Assembly (NCBI GenBank): GCA_963575745.1
Contig: CAUYUJ010000934.1
Location: 43,429-107,428, forward strand
Length of the DNA stretch: 64,000 bases
DNA from: Prorocentrum cordatum
Taxonomy: Eukaryota; Sar; Dinophyceae; Prorocentrales; Prorocentraceae
Direction of reading: 5' to 3'
Shown: one piece after another, positions 32,501-35,859 of the stretch
How the letters are laid out: each line of letters begins with the position of its first letter
Position numbering within the stretch: position 1 is the stretch's first letter
The notes under the pieces: generated by a model
What the model was told of the DNA's origin: nothing
The model's input: the letters and a program-made list of their open reading frames with translations, nothing else
The model's database searches: none
Position numbers and translations under genes: made by a program

Positions 32501-32854
32501 ATGCCGTGAAACATCAGCTCAGGATGAAGTGGTGGTTGCGGGGGAACGGTCCGAACCCCGTGGAAGCATCACGACGTCGGGGGAGGAACCAATGAGAAGA
32601 CACATCGACGAGACATCACCGACAGATCCGCAATATCCCCCGATGTGGAAACCCCGCGCTCCTGGGCAAGGTGGGGCACTCATACCTCGATCGGCGAAAA
32701 TTGGCGATTGGAGGTCCTTGCTTCCACCCCTGAGCCAGTCCAACCCTGTCGGCGCCCCTGAGAAGTCCACAACGCGGACGCCACTGAGAGGGAGCTTGGT
32801 CGGGGGTCCCGCCGAGGGTGAGGCCTGGCCGCCGTTGCTGCTGCCGCATCCCAT
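4513..32854 (-). CDS. Tandem CoA-transferase III - FIST fusion gene (14 exons, 1370 aa)
   Basis: Minus-strand gene assembled by eye. Exons: 32854-32756, 32386-31780, 31467-30344, 18451-18338, 18262-18171, 17828-17293, 16929-16754, 10706-10605, 10447-10377, 9951-9861, 6734-6180, 5979-5787, 5266-5122, 4720-4513. The lengths sum to 4113 nt and every junction is phase-consistent. Residues 1-6 are MGCGSS, a myristoylation plus palmitoylation type start. Residues about 22-400 and 452-840 are two CaiB/BaiF (class III) CoA-transferase domains, which move CoA between carboxylic acids. Residues about 868-1300 are FIST_N and FIST_C, a proposed small-ligand sensing module. Residues 1302-1370 are a helical tail. 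Donors are GC in introns 1, 2, 4, 6, 7, 8 and 13 and GT in the rest; all acceptors are AG. The CoA-transferase and FIST halves could be separate genes if the 6/7 junction is wrong, but exon 6 has no stop before a transposon-like intron. Not tested by transcripts. Confidence 0.72.
4721..4901 (-). mobile_element. Introner-like element family I3, copy B (3' part of intron 13)
   Basis: Read on the minus strand it starts GCGGGAAGCATATCC and ends GGTATGGATATGCTCGCCG then CTCGGGAG. The AGCATATCCA near the start inverts to the TGGATATGCT near the end. Copy A at 16930-17292 has the same ends and makes a complete GC-AG intron. Here the element abuts an I1 copy, so intron 13 is composite. Confidence 0.65.
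4938..5090. mobile_element. Palindromic element family I1, copy in intron 13
   Basis: Arms AGTCCGCGCGGATGTCTTGG and, inverted, GGATCCGCGAACTCTTCGCG surround the two central mini-palindromes GGCGCGCGGAGCGCGCC and GGCGGCGCCGGAGACGCCGCC-type. On the gene strand the element is followed by a T-rich tail with TTTGTTGTTCCTC, which recurs after the I1 copy at 18036. Confidence 0.7.
5122..5266 (-). CDS. Fusion gene exon 13: end of FIST_C
   Basis: Acceptor TTCAG at 5271-5267, GC donor at 5121-5120. It encodes residues 1254-1301, including TSDAVDRLVSNLGGCPVAVQ. The phase 1 start joins exon 12 and the phase 2 end joins exon 14. The end is the least certain junction of the model because intron 13 is composite. 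Confidence 0.6.
5267..5786 (-). other. Intron 12 of the fusion gene (GT-AG, 520 nt)
   Basis: Donor GGAGG/GTGCCC and acceptor CCTTCAG/GTACG. It contains a pure TCC tract (plus strand about 5712-5766) and a segment related to 1440-1505. Several short inverted repeats around TCTGGCTGACC and GACCCGGGTCAG occur in its middle. Confidence 0.6.
5787..5979 (-). CDS. Fusion gene exon 12: FIST_C core
   Basis: Acceptor CCCCGGCAG/GTT and GT donor at 5786. It encodes residues 1190-1253 with VGGGLDLFTSMQDGDRVVMM, the 'l-lF..v.eGd.V.lm' pattern typical of FIST_C. It joins exon 11 in phase 0 with no missing residues. Confidence 0.75.
5980..6179 (-). other. Intron 11 of the fusion gene (GT-AG, 200 nt) with inverted ends
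   Basis: Starts GTTCGGGGAAACG and ends near CCCGAACCCGAG. The ends are partly complementary (GGTTCGGGG against CCCCCGAACC), as in the other introner-like introns of this gene. No second copy was found in the window. Confidence 0.55.
6180..6734 (-). CDS. Fusion gene exon 11: FIST_N to FIST_C
   Basis: Acceptor TCTCTGCAG/GAG and donor AAAG/GTTC. It encodes residues 1005-1189. EAGRVAGKAAAEQALQRAGL followed by ALFACSAAGMEEQALLG and FGGTCGD is the FIST hallmark (helix of Ala/Gly, 'spG.Ee..l.gi', then 'GGs.gD'). This is the exon that identifies the domain. The I1-type element ends just upstream of its acceptor. Confidence 0.85.
6763..6812. mobile_element. Partial I1 element at the acceptor of exon 11
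   Basis: CGGAGATCCGTGCAGATTTC then TTGGGGCGGAGCTGG matches one I1 arm. It lies about 30 bp from the exon 11 acceptor, so the arm and its tail supply the 3' end of intron 10. The other arm is missing and an I15 element follows. Confidence 0.6.
6829..6960. mobile_element. TIR element family I15 (132 bp)
   Basis: Left end GCTGAACTCGGCCAGGCTGA, then GCTCAGCCTGGGC, is the inverse of the right end (imperfect TIR of about 33 bp). The interior repeats CTGGCCGA. Only one copy is present in the window. Confidence 0.6.
7025..7145. mobile_element. Short TIR element family I14 (121 bp)
   Basis: CATCGCTCGGACGT at the left end is perfectly inverted at 7132-7145. Both ends continue into T-rich and A-rich runs respectively, so the complementarity extends further. 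Inside intron 10. Confidence 0.6.
7146..7584. other. Intron 10 sequence without recognised elements
   Basis: GC-rich intronic DNA of the fusion gene. No repeat family or exon was identified. Confidence 0.4.
7585..7756. mobile_element. MITE family I2, copy 1 (172 bp)
   Basis: Starts TCGGGGATGGACAGACCCCC and ends with its imperfect inverse (TTCTGTCCACCCCCGA). Same length and body as the two copies inside the LINE at 12214 and 12812. Unlike those, I see no clean 5-bp target duplication here. Confidence 0.8.
7757..9043. repeat. GGA tract and a duplicated segment in intron 10
   Basis: A GGA/AGG tract occupies about 7900-8030. The segment at about 8455-8600 is a diverged copy of about 8905-9025: both contain GCGTCGGCGA, CTCCGCG(A/G)CGCC and GCTCCCCCACCG then CTGGCCTCG. 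No exon is supported. Confidence 0.55.
9044..9133. repeat. GGA trinucleotide tract
   Basis: Pure GGA/GAG run of about 90 bp inside intron 10. Confidence 0.9.
9290..9452. mobile_element. Hairpin MITE family I6, copy 1
   Basis: Palindrome built from GGAGGCTGCTTCTCAGAAGG and its inverse CGCCTTCTGAGAAGC, with a short loop around CCTCACATC. G-rich left and C-rich right outer arms end at CTCTGCGCGTGG. The second copy is at 13714-13870. An I7 element follows directly. Confidence 0.7.
9459..9664. mobile_element. TIR element family I7, copy 1 (206 bp)
   Basis: GGACGCCCGAAATGGGTACG at the left end is inverted at the right end, and the complementarity runs about 45 bp to ACAATGCCCA. The interior has a NotI-type palindrome CAGCGGCCGCTG. 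A diverged copy lies at 38599-38809. Confidence 0.8.
9861..9951 (-). CDS. Fusion gene exon 10: FIST segment
   Basis: Acceptor CTCTTCCAG at 9960-9952 and donor CGCAGG/GTATTC at 9860. It encodes residues 974-1004 (DADAAAPSLVTTAGVALGSW, then SERATGEVRR). There is little family signal in so short a piece; it is supported because its phase 2 start and phase 0 end are exactly what exons 9 and 11 require. Confidence 0.55.
10000..10140. mobile_element. Palindromic element family I1, copy in intron 9
   Basis: Arms GCTCCGCGCAGATTCCTTGG and (inverted) GGGGATCCAAGAAGTCCGCG surround GGCGCGCGGAGCGCGCC and GGCGCCGCCAGAGGCGC. On the gene strand the element is followed within 60 nt by a T-rich tract and the exon 10 acceptor. 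Confidence 0.75.
10170..10326. mobile_element. TIR element family I4 (157 bp) in intron 9
   Basis: TTACCAGCCTCGAACGTATC then CCTATCC at the left end is inverted at the right end (about 27 bp). A second inner inverted repeat, AATCTTAGGGAT against ATCCCTAAGATT, lies in the middle. One copy in the window. Confidence 0.7.
10377..10447 (-). CDS. Fusion gene exon 9: FIST_N
   Basis: Acceptor TTCAAG/GCTGGC and GT donor GCGA/GTGCATGG. It encodes residues 951-973, AGVGTAGVAAFVVADTKGRY then ASG, matching the FIST 'G..lglfgI.DpeGsYgvG' pattern. It joins exon 8 without residue loss. An alternative downstream donor would lengthen the exon by up to about 15 residues. Confidence 0.7.
10448..10604 (-). mobile_element. 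Introner-like element family I8 forming intron 8 (GC-AG, 157 nt)
   Basis: The entire intron between exons 8 and 9 is a copy of a sequence that occurs again at about 42241-42410 outside any gene I can see. Shared landmarks on the plus strand are GGGACACACAAATAAATACA, CATATTTTCTGGG and TTTTCCCCTCCTGA. Donor GAG/GCTTCAGG, acceptor CCTTCAAG. The ends are weakly inverted (GGGG, GACACACA). Confidence 0.8.
10605..10706 (-). CDS. Fusion gene exon 8: FIST_N
   Basis: Acceptor GCGTGGAG/CGG and GC donor at 10604-10603. It encodes residues 917-950: RARLEAIVRALAAKAGGGQL then AVHGGHSQSGVATE. The last part is the FIST 'i.GgtS..Gv.te' turn. Phase 0 at both ends. Confidence 0.72.
10707..11685. repeat. TCC tract and unassigned DNA in intron 7
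   Basis: A TCC/CTC tract occupies about 10828-10955. The remainder up to the LINE remnant shows nothing I can assign. It is part of the 6047-nt intron 7 of the fusion gene. Confidence 0.55.
12214..12385. mobile_element. MITE family I2, copy 2, inserted in the LINE
   Basis: Exactly 172 bp, begins CCGGGGATGGACAGACCCCC and ends with the inverse. It is flanked on both sides by TTAAC, a 5-bp target duplication. Removing the element and one TTAAC restores the RT frame across LNYGVPEH, which fixes the insertion as later than the LINE. Confidence 0.92.
12812..12983. mobile_element. MITE family I2, copy 3, inserted in the LINE
   Basis: Also exactly 172 bp (starts TCGGGGGTGAACAGGCCCCC, ends TTCTGTCCACCCCCGA), flanked by AGTAG on both sides. 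Excision of one AGTAG plus the element restores LTVVDMIPRDSAHKW across the site. Confidence 0.92.
13714..13870. mobile_element. Hairpin MITE family I6, copy 2
   Basis: Outer TIR of about 42 bp: GCGCAAAAGGGGGTAGAGGG on the left against the inverse of CCCTCCCCCTACCCCCTTCT then GCGC on the right. The inner hairpin is CTTCTTAGAAG with GAGGCTGCTTCTTAGAAGGC and its inverse. Better preserved than the copy at 9290-9452. Confidence 0.8.
14250..15780. repeat. Degenerate CCAAGAnGGCC array with conserved islands
   Basis: Hundreds of bases built from variants of CCCAAGACGGCC and CCAAGAGGCCCC with roughly 9-11 bp spacing. The array is interrupted by T-rich islands ending in TTTTCGG-TTTTCCGACG and by a larger island (about 14840-15060) shared with 41560-41770 and 26740-26870. 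Frames across it are Pro/Lys/Arg or Trp/Gly/Leu and are not genes. Confidence 0.8.
15940..16070. repeat. Dispersed repeat R2, copy 1
   Basis: A TCC-rich lead, then CCCCGAAGGGTTTCC, ACAACGGCTGGGGGAACACA and TGATCC. Copies are at about 27360-27640 and 42596-42790. Always placed at the end of a CCAAGAnGGCC array. Confidence 0.6.
16071..16753. other. Intron 7 sequence next to exon 7
   Basis: Contains short GAACACGTACGT-type repeats at about 16075-16160. No exon seen. Confidence 0.4.
16754..16929 (-). CDS. Fusion gene exon 7: start of FIST_N
   Basis: Acceptor GGGGAG at 16935-16930 and donor GGAGGG/GCAGAG. It encodes residues 858-916: FWCGSAAVDSHASATPEDVA then ERLALQLAQEYEG and LLVVFASS. This matches the FIST_N opening ('g.g.s...d...Aa.ea...a...l' then 'lvlVFaS'). 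It starts in phase 1, matching exon 6 across an I3 introner. Confidence 0.75.
16930..17292 (-). mobile_element. Introner-like element family I3, copy A, forming intron 6 (GC-AG, 363 nt)
   Basis: The intron between the CoA-transferase and FIST parts begins GCGGGAAGCATGTCC and ends ATGGGTATGGGCATGCTCGT then CGCTCGGGGAG. These are the same ends as the 181-nt copy at 4721-4901, which it exceeds by a nested hairpin (17048-17150) and flanking bases. Confidence 0.75.
17048..17150. repeat. Long hairpin nested in intron 6
   Basis: CACGATTCGCGCCGGCGCCG then TCTG is inverted as CAGACGGCGCCGGTGCGAAT then CGTG, with a loop of about 30 nt. The outer GTAACGC and GTCGTCAG partly extend the stem. It may be a separate small TIR element inserted in I3 copy A. 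Confidence 0.75.
17293..17828 (-). CDS. Fusion gene exon 6: C-terminal half of CoA-transferase domain 2
   Basis: Acceptor CGCGACAG/G and GC donor. It encodes residues 679-857. CKGDVWGFLAA is the 'ckDgw.fla' strand; FAAQPFEELQSKLRDKGFTF then IRIGSFNDL is the 'f.t.t..eW...l...g' block; LPELPKYGRDTRAVLLDVCG is the closing 'aP.lGeHT..vL.elG' motif. The last 20 residues lead as a linker into FIST. Without splicing, the frame would run into the I3 element and stop at 17096. Confidence 0.82.
17829..18170 (-). other. Intron 5 of the fusion gene (GT-AG, 342 nt)
   Basis: Donor CTACAG/GTCC and acceptor GCGACAG. It holds an I1 element at about 18036-18150. Its 3' part has a weak resemblance to the I2 MITE (GATTAGTG, CACTGAACCATG), possibly a very diverged copy. 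Confidence 0.65.
18036..18150. mobile_element. Palindromic element family I1, copy in intron 5
   Basis: Arms GGTCCGCGTGGATTTCTCGG and (inverted) GCGCCGATCCAAGAAGTCAG surround GGCGCCTTCGGCGCC and GGCGCGCCCCGCGCGCC. On the gene strand it is followed by TTTATGTCATTGTTTGTTCC then TC, the same tail as the copy in intron 13. Confidence 0.75.
18171..18262 (-). CDS. Fusion gene exon 5: CoA-transferase domain 2
   Basis: Encodes residues 649-678, from APYCFDGELRGPWDEPKGEA to EHTFYHSY. It joins exon 6 to give the family-typical FYHSYRCKGDVW. It starts at the AG of a 20-base sequence that is repeated at the end of exon 4. Confidence 0.8.
18263..18337 (-). other. Intron 4: 75-nt GC-AG intron with 19-bp direct repeats
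   Basis: ATGGTCCAGGCGCCCTACT occurs at both exon-intron borders. The donor GC lies inside the first copy and the acceptor CAG inside the second, so splicing leaves one copy. The interior is only homopolymers (A6, G9, A14) and AT. Without splicing, the frame stops at once (TAA). Confidence 0.85.
18338..18451 (-). CDS. Fusion gene exon 4: CoA-transferase domain 2
   Basis: Acceptor TGTATAG/GTC. It encodes residues 611-648, VTGFGGAFAVALALLHRRRT then GSAELAQTSLASLGQMVQ, the 'a...allaaL..re.TGrGq.vdvsl' helix of class III CoA-transferases. Phase 0 at both ends. Confidence 0.85.
18745..18935. repeat. CAT/ATC trinucleotide tract
   Basis: Long ATC/CAT run with a CGT interlude, preceded by CACTCAC-rich sequence. 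A similar CACTCA lead stands before the second Sat-A array at about 28115-28290. Confidence 0.9.
18965..20400. repeat. Satellite A, array 1 (about 160-bp unit)
   Basis: About nine diverged units. Landmarks in each are GAAGTCTCAGGCGGGAGCC, GTCTGTGAGTGAAT, CTATGGGGCCCGCA, ATCCGAGCGGGTCATC and TGTAACTGTCGTCAC. Spacing between the GTGAGTGAA landmarks is about 161 bp. Same family as 28290-30118. Confidence 0.88.
20465..20535. repeat. ACG trinucleotide tract
   Basis: About 70 bp of pure GAC/ACG units. Confidence 0.9.
20545..20883. repeat. 60-bp tandem repeat with 120-bp higher-order unit
   Basis: Six monomers. Type A (GCACGGGTAGCCCCTTG, CATCCTCGGCCGAATCGGG) alternates with type B (GCAGGGGTAACCCCTTG, CATCGGCGGCCGAATCGGG). 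It ends directly at the AG that opens the helicase exon. Confidence 0.88.
20892..21353 (+). CDS. Terminal exon of an SF1 (Pif1/RecD-like) DNA helicase, partial
   Basis: Plus-strand frame after a CTGCTGCAG acceptor, ending in TGA at 21351-21353 (153 residues). LTSALSQGQTL matches helicase motif V, and HLYVMFSRATRMRNMLILRP matches motif VI ('YValSRat...l.il'). A short Glu/Ala/Arg tail follows. The Walker A and B exons are not present upstream, where only satellites occur. The fragment lies antisense inside intron 3 of the fusion gene. It is either a transposed or truncated copy or the last exon of a nested gene; I favour a fragment. Confidence 0.7.
   Translation, partial: SAEGADDDGAAEARARSLLMFRPSEQELTWQSSGPHVVRRSGFTLTHASYLTSALSQGQTLRKGVTIDCARDEDAGRTGMSDEQWWLHLYVMFSRATRMRNMLILRPPERDFLERGPPASLRKALEEFDKRAVDSRAEAEQLAAELGFVLPPA
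21354..21914. other. No gene; G-rich purine stretch
   Basis: Contains GGTTGTCCCAACGGC repeated four times at about 21380-21470 and a GGAGGA-rich stretch at about 21580-21735. The sequence ATATTCTCATGTGGGGTCCT then ACCGTCGGAGTAATT at 21750 recurs at about 30297, next to exon 3. Confidence 0.5.
21915..23425. repeat. Satellite B, array 1 (about 89-90-bp unit)
   Basis: About 16-17 units with GCATGCGAACGCTGGCATTT, GGGCCTTCGGTGGGGCTCC and GGGGCCACGAAACGTGTGAG. The unit is near a multiple of three, so long frames with a 29-30-residue period stay open in more than one minus-strand frame. The array starts after AACACCGTCGTTGTATG, which parallels the head of the next array. Confidence 0.9.
23426..23984. 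repeat. Spacer between the two Satellite B arrays
   Basis: A GGGA/GGAA purine stretch, then unique DNA, then a reverse-oriented CCAAGAnGGCC segment (GGCCCTCTTGGGCCGT type) at about 23740-23920. No gene seen. Confidence 0.55.
23985..24930. repeat. Satellite B, array 2 (about 89-bp unit)
   Basis: About 11 units with GTGTGGCGGACGCATGTGGA, GGGGCCTTCGGTGGAGCTCC and GGGGCCACGAAACGTG. Clearly a sister of array 1 but with its own diagnostic half, so the two arrays homogenised separately. Confidence 0.9.
24931..25485. repeat. Unassigned DNA ending in a short tandem repeat
   Basis: About 25293-25480 carries three to four units with GGTGTTAAGAGCTTG and TCACCGCTCTCTGTTGGG. The rest shows nothing I can assign. 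Confidence 0.55.
25486..26475. repeat. CCAAGAnGGCC array, reverse orientation
   Basis: Built from GGCCGTCTTGGGGCC and CCTCTTGGGGC variants, the reverse complement of the motif in 14250-15780. Confidence 0.75.
26490..26750. repeat. Tandem repeat of about 87 bp, three units
   Basis: Units share GGCCAACCCCCTCACAC, GTTATTTCTCCCG, CTGACGGATCGCGAC and GCTTTCCGTTATC. Confidence 0.75.
26751..27640. repeat. CCAAGAnGGCC array with R1 island and R2 end
   Basis: Opens with the R1 island (CGCCGCCCCCTGTGG, CCACAGGGGTGCCTGGC) shared with 14900 and 41640. It then continues as array sequence and ends with R2 (CTCCTCATCC, CCCCGAAAGGCGAAGGG). The tail repeats GCCCAAACGTTTGGC-type palindromes. Confidence 0.65.
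27650..27768. mobile_element. Palindromic element family I1, diverged copy
   Basis: Arms GGACCTCCGCGCCGGTTTCC and (inverted) GAGATCCGCGCGGAGTTCCG surround GGCGCCCTTCGCGCGCC. The second arm is followed by GAAACAG and then by the I9 element. Confidence 0.65.
27769..27961. mobile_element. TIR element family I9 (193 bp)
   Basis: TACGGCAGGTTCGTGTCGTG then CCGACC is the inverse of the right end, GGTCGACACGACACGAACCT then ACCGTA. The interior has nested inverted repeats around TTGAACGATCGG and CCGATCGTTCAA. One copy in the window. Confidence 0.8.
28028..28290. repeat. TCC tract followed by CACTCA-rich stretch
   Basis: TCC run to about 28090, then CACTCACTCA and CATCATCACTCA variants to the start of the second Sat-A array. 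Confidence 0.85.
28290..30118. repeat. Satellite A, array 2 (about 160-bp unit)
   Basis: About eleven units with the same landmarks as array 1. A common subtype here has TTCAAGCTTGAGTATGGCGG. Both arrays are in the same orientation inside intron 3. Confidence 0.88.
30119..30343. repeat. GGA-rich stretch at the 5' end of intron 3
   Basis: GGAGGTGG/GGAGGA sequence to about 30260, then ACATATTCTCATGTAGGGTC, which also stands at about 21745. Confidence 0.7.
30344..31467 (-). CDS. Fusion gene exon 3: end of CoA-transferase domain 1, linker, start of domain 2
   Basis: Acceptor CGAAGAG/AC and GT donor. It encodes residues 236-610. DPFYKTYYCKDGRPFYIV and KTKTAWEWEQIFG close domain 1, followed by a Lys/Gly/Ala/Pro linker (about 400-450). 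Domain 2 opens with LQGIKILDLSNVIACPMVGV and FGAEVIKVD. YDDLTQSTTGIM and GTVDV align with the region of the catalytic aspartate in formyl-CoA transferase, which would be Asp609 here; that alignment was made by eye. The 11.9-kb intron starts one codon after it. Confidence 0.88.
31468..31779 (-). other. Intron 2 of the fusion gene (GC-AG, 312 nt)
   Basis: Donor TGGG/GCAAGC, an exact GC version of the GTAAG consensus, and acceptor CCGAAGAG. No repeat family recognised. Confidence 0.65.
31780..32386 (-). CDS. Fusion gene exon 2: CoA-transferase domain 1
   Basis: Encodes residues 34-235. FIAGPMCGKMLVDQGADVVH is the CoA-binding opening of CaiB/BaiF proteins; ADVVIENFPPGRMEKFGLG and LIYISIPGFASGDEEFKDVK follow. 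The stretch NPSYSPLPLASSFAGVMAG sits where the family nucleophile Asp is expected, and no Asp is present there, so domain 1 may be inactive. It ends in phase 1 at a GC donor. Confidence 0.88.
32387..32755 (-). other. Intron 1 of the fusion gene (GC-AG, 369 nt)
   Basis: Donor TCAGGG/GCGCCG and acceptor GTCGGGCAG. Using these sites, exons 1 and 2 join as VVDFSGFIAGPMCG with the exact spacing of the family. Confidence 0.65.
32756..32854 (-). CDS. Fusion gene exon 1: start codon and acylation motif
   Basis: ATG at 32854-32852. MGCGSSNGG fits N-myristoylation at Gly2 and palmitoylation at Cys3. LPLSGVRVVDFSG is the first strand of the CoA-transferase fold, so no upstream coding exon is needed. 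Confidence 0.85.
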
Positions 32855-32858
32855 CTCG

Positions 32859-32864
32859 ACTGTC
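32859..32864 (-). promoter_or_regulatory. Likely spliced-leader trans-splice acceptor of the fusion gene
   Basis: Minus strand CCTTGGACAG followed by TCGAG and the ATG. An AG five bases before the start is what a dinoflagellate trans-splice site would look like. Inferred only from position. Confidence 0.4.
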
Positions 32865-34335
32865 CAAGGACAGCCTTGCTGCCACGGTCACTCGTTAGGC
32901 TTTGTTGTCCCAGTCGAAGCCCGCTGCGGTCAATTCCGGCAAGATGAGCCAACGCAGTTCGAAACTAAAACGGCTACAGAAGTGCCGCCCTCACAACAGG
33001 AGGGGGGAAGGATGTTCGGTGTTCCTGGAGTAAGCGCAGGGAGGAGGTATGAACAGAAAAATAAAAGGAACACGATGAAAGGAGAGAGGCAGAGGACAAT
33101 CTAGGTGCGCAGAACATCTGACATCCGATCCCTCCCACCAATCCATTCTCATTGCGCCATACGCCAGCTGGGCTGAGCTAGATCGACTTGGCCCCCACAG
33201 TGATCCCATCGTGTGATGCGCAATCCAAACAGAAGGCTTTGTACACTGGGCGAAGAGGAGGAGGAAGAGGATGAGGAGGAGGAGGAGGAGGGCGATACGC
33301 AGGATGAGTACCTGGGCCATGATGGAGGGAGAAAAAAGCAGCAGCATAATACGGTCACGGCGAACACGCGGTGACCAATTGCAAAACTGGGCGCACTTAT
33401 ACAACTACGCAAGCGTGTCGAAGTCGACCAAGAGCGCGCCTGACTCCAAGCAATCAGACAAAGACGTCTAACTGTGACCAACGTCCAGAAACAACAAAAA
33501 ATCCCACACGATGGCAATCATAACCATCAGAACCGATCATTTCGAACAACACGACGCGATGCTGAAGAGAAGTGGCCCATGTACAATAATAATGATACCG
33601 CCGAGTCGCCACCCACAGCGCTGGGACGGCCCCTACGCGGCCCAAGAGGCCCCGAGTCGCCGCCAGATCGTTCCACGACGCTCAAGATGGTCTCCAGATG
33701 GCCCCAGAGTTCGTGAAAGAGGCCCAAGAAAACCTCAAGAGGCTCTCCAAGAGGGCCCCAACAAGCAACAATTGTCCCAGTCCCTTCGGAAAACGTACAT
33801 GTCTCGCATCTGCGACGTTTCTCTCCTTTTCGGCTTTCCAATGCTCCAAGACGGCCCAAGAGGCCCCCAAGACCGCCCCAAGACGGCCCAAGAAGCCTCC
33901 AAGAGGGCTCCGAGACGGCCCAAGAACGCCCCAAGACAGCCCAAGAAGCGCCCAAGATGGCTCAAGAGGTATAACTCACAACCCAAGCACGGTGGCAACA
34001 CTTGCTGTAGGCAGCTGGATACATACGTAGCACCCCGCATATGCGGATAAGAGTGATGAGGCAGAGGGGACGTCGGCAGTCTGCGAGACTCTGGAGAAGC
34101 CCGCCGCAGGCGCCAAAGTCTCACAAATTATACAACGAGCCCGCCGCAAGCGCCGATCTTTTCTTCGAACCAAGCGGCGAGGCCCCAACACGGCCCGGCG
34201 AGGCAATATGGGCCTGCGGAATGAGCGAAGCGATTAAATAATAATGATGCCGCGGAGTCGACACCCACACATGCCCAAGGGGTCCACAGTCTACGGCAAG
34301 ACCACACAGCCCAAGTAACAGTATCGAAAGCCTCG
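32865..34335. repeat. Upstream flank with a CCAAGAnGGCC segment
   Basis: About 33630-33970 is a CCAAGAnGGCC array with a T-rich island (CTCTCCTTTTCGGCTTTCC). About 33255-33292 is GAGGAG-rich. No convincing exon on either strand. Confidence 0.55.
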
Positions 34336-34339
34336 AGAG

Positions 34340-34500
34340 AGCGTGATCCACCGACCCCCCCCCCTTCCCCCTGCCCCCCCCCCCCTCGCCTAACCCCCCC
34401 CTCCGGAAAACCGAGGGGGGTCCGGTTCGACCCCCCCCCTCCTCTGGAAAACCGGGGGGGGTCATTACCGGTTCGAACCCCTTCCCCCCCAAAAAAATTA
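34340..34500. repeat. C-rich units with GGTTCGAACCCC-like motif
   Basis: Two to three units of (C)n, GGAAAACCGnGGGGGGTC, then GGTTCGAnCCCC. Same unit as 35580-35820 and, inverted, 36830-37020. Confidence 0.7.
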
Positions 34501-34769
34501 CCCTGGCGACGTACCCAACCCCTGCGCAAAAGCGGGGCGCAAATAGTTTAGGATACTTTATAAGGGGGCGATGACGGAGCGAGGGTTACATATGTCTGCA
34601 GACGGAATTCTGGAGACTCGCAGGACACTGGCTACAGGAAAAGGGCTTGATAAAGCTGATGATTTACAATTCCTGAGCACAGCAGGCCTGATAATTCTTG
34701 ATAAAGCTCGAAACCGGGGATCACAGCAGGCCTCGAAAGTGGCGACAGTTTCGCATATCGCAGCCCCCG

Positions 34770-35475
34770 CAGGGATGGCGAGGTCCAATTGAATCCGCCG
34801 TGGCCCACTGTGCTGGGCCCCCCAGCAGGCCTCGAAAGTGGCGACAGTTTCACAGATCGCAGCCCCCCAGGGATGGCGAGGTCTAATTTGAATCCGCCTG
34901 TGGCCCTCACTGTGCTGGGCCCCCAGCAGGCCTCAAATGGCGACAGTTTCACAGATCGCAGCCCCCCAGGAATGGCGAGGTCTAATTTGGGTCCGCCCGT
35001 GGCCCTCACTGTGCTGGGCCCCCCAGCAGCCTCGAAAGTGGCGACAGTTTCACAGATCGCAGCCCCCCAGGATGGCGAGGTCTAATTTGGGTCCGCCCGT
35101 GGCCCTCACTGTGCTGGGCCCCCCAGCAGGCCTCGAAATGGCGACAGTTTCGCAGATCGCAGCCCCCCAGGGATGGCGAGGTCTAATTTGAATCCGCCCG
35201 TGGCGTCACTGTGCTGGGCCCCCCAGCAGGCCTCGAAAGTGGCGACAGTTTCACAGATCGCAGCCCCCCAGGGATGGCGAGGTCTAATTTGAATCCGCCG
35301 TGGCCCTCACTGTGCTGGGCCCCCCAGCAGGCCTCGAAAATGGCGACAGTTTCACAGATCGCAGCCCCCCAGGGATGGCGAGGTCTAATTTGAATCCGCC
35401 CGTGGCCCTCACTGTGCTGGCCCCCCAGCAGGGCTCGAAAGTGGCGACAGTTTCACAGATCGCAGCCCCCCGCAG
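34770..35475. repeat. Tandem repeat of about 100 bp, seven units
   Basis: Each unit has GGGATGGCGAGGTCTAATTT, TCACTGTGCTGGGCCCCC and GGCGACAGTTTCACAGATCG. Very low divergence between units suggests recent expansion. The unit is not a multiple of three. Confidence 0.92.
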
Positions 35476-35579
35476 GCAAGACAGAAAGAGGCAGGAAAGA
35501 GGCGGGAGGCGGGAGGAGGAAGGACGCGACCACACTGCTCTATTCAAAACGAATACCCAACCAAGGAGGGTTGGGAAAA

Positions 35580-35820
35580 ACAGAGGGGGGTCACTATCGG
35601 TTCGAACCCCTCCTCCTCCTCCCCCCTTCCTGAAAACGGGGGGGGCTCACTACCGGTTCGAACCCCCCTCCCCCCCCTCTAGTAAACCGCAGGGGGGTCA
35701 CTACTGGTTCGAACCCCCCTCTCCCCCCCCCCCTCGGGAAAACCGGGGGGGGTCACTACGGGTTCGAACACCCCCCCCGTCCAGAAAACCGGGGGGGGTC
35801 ACTACTGGTTCGAAACCCTC
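35580..35820. repeat. Array of GGTTCGAACCCC units, left arm
   Basis: Five units of AAAACCGGGGGGGGTCACTA, then (C/T)GGTTCGAACCCC and a C-rich spacer. Together with 36830-37020 it forms a long inverted pair. Confidence 0.85.
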
Positions 35821-35859
35821 CCCCCCCCCAAGCTCACCGCCAGCAAACACGACTCCCGG

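Noticed and set aside
33950-33970. Possible relic of the dinoflagellate spliced leader (ATGGCTCAAGAGG)
   Set aside because: Only about ten bases match the end of the leader and they arise naturally from the CCAAGATGGCTC array; the preceding bases do not match.
35580-35820. tRNA genes suggested by GGTTCGAACCCC
   Set aside because: No acceptor stem, anticodon arm or A-box around the motif; the motif is part of a short tandem unit.
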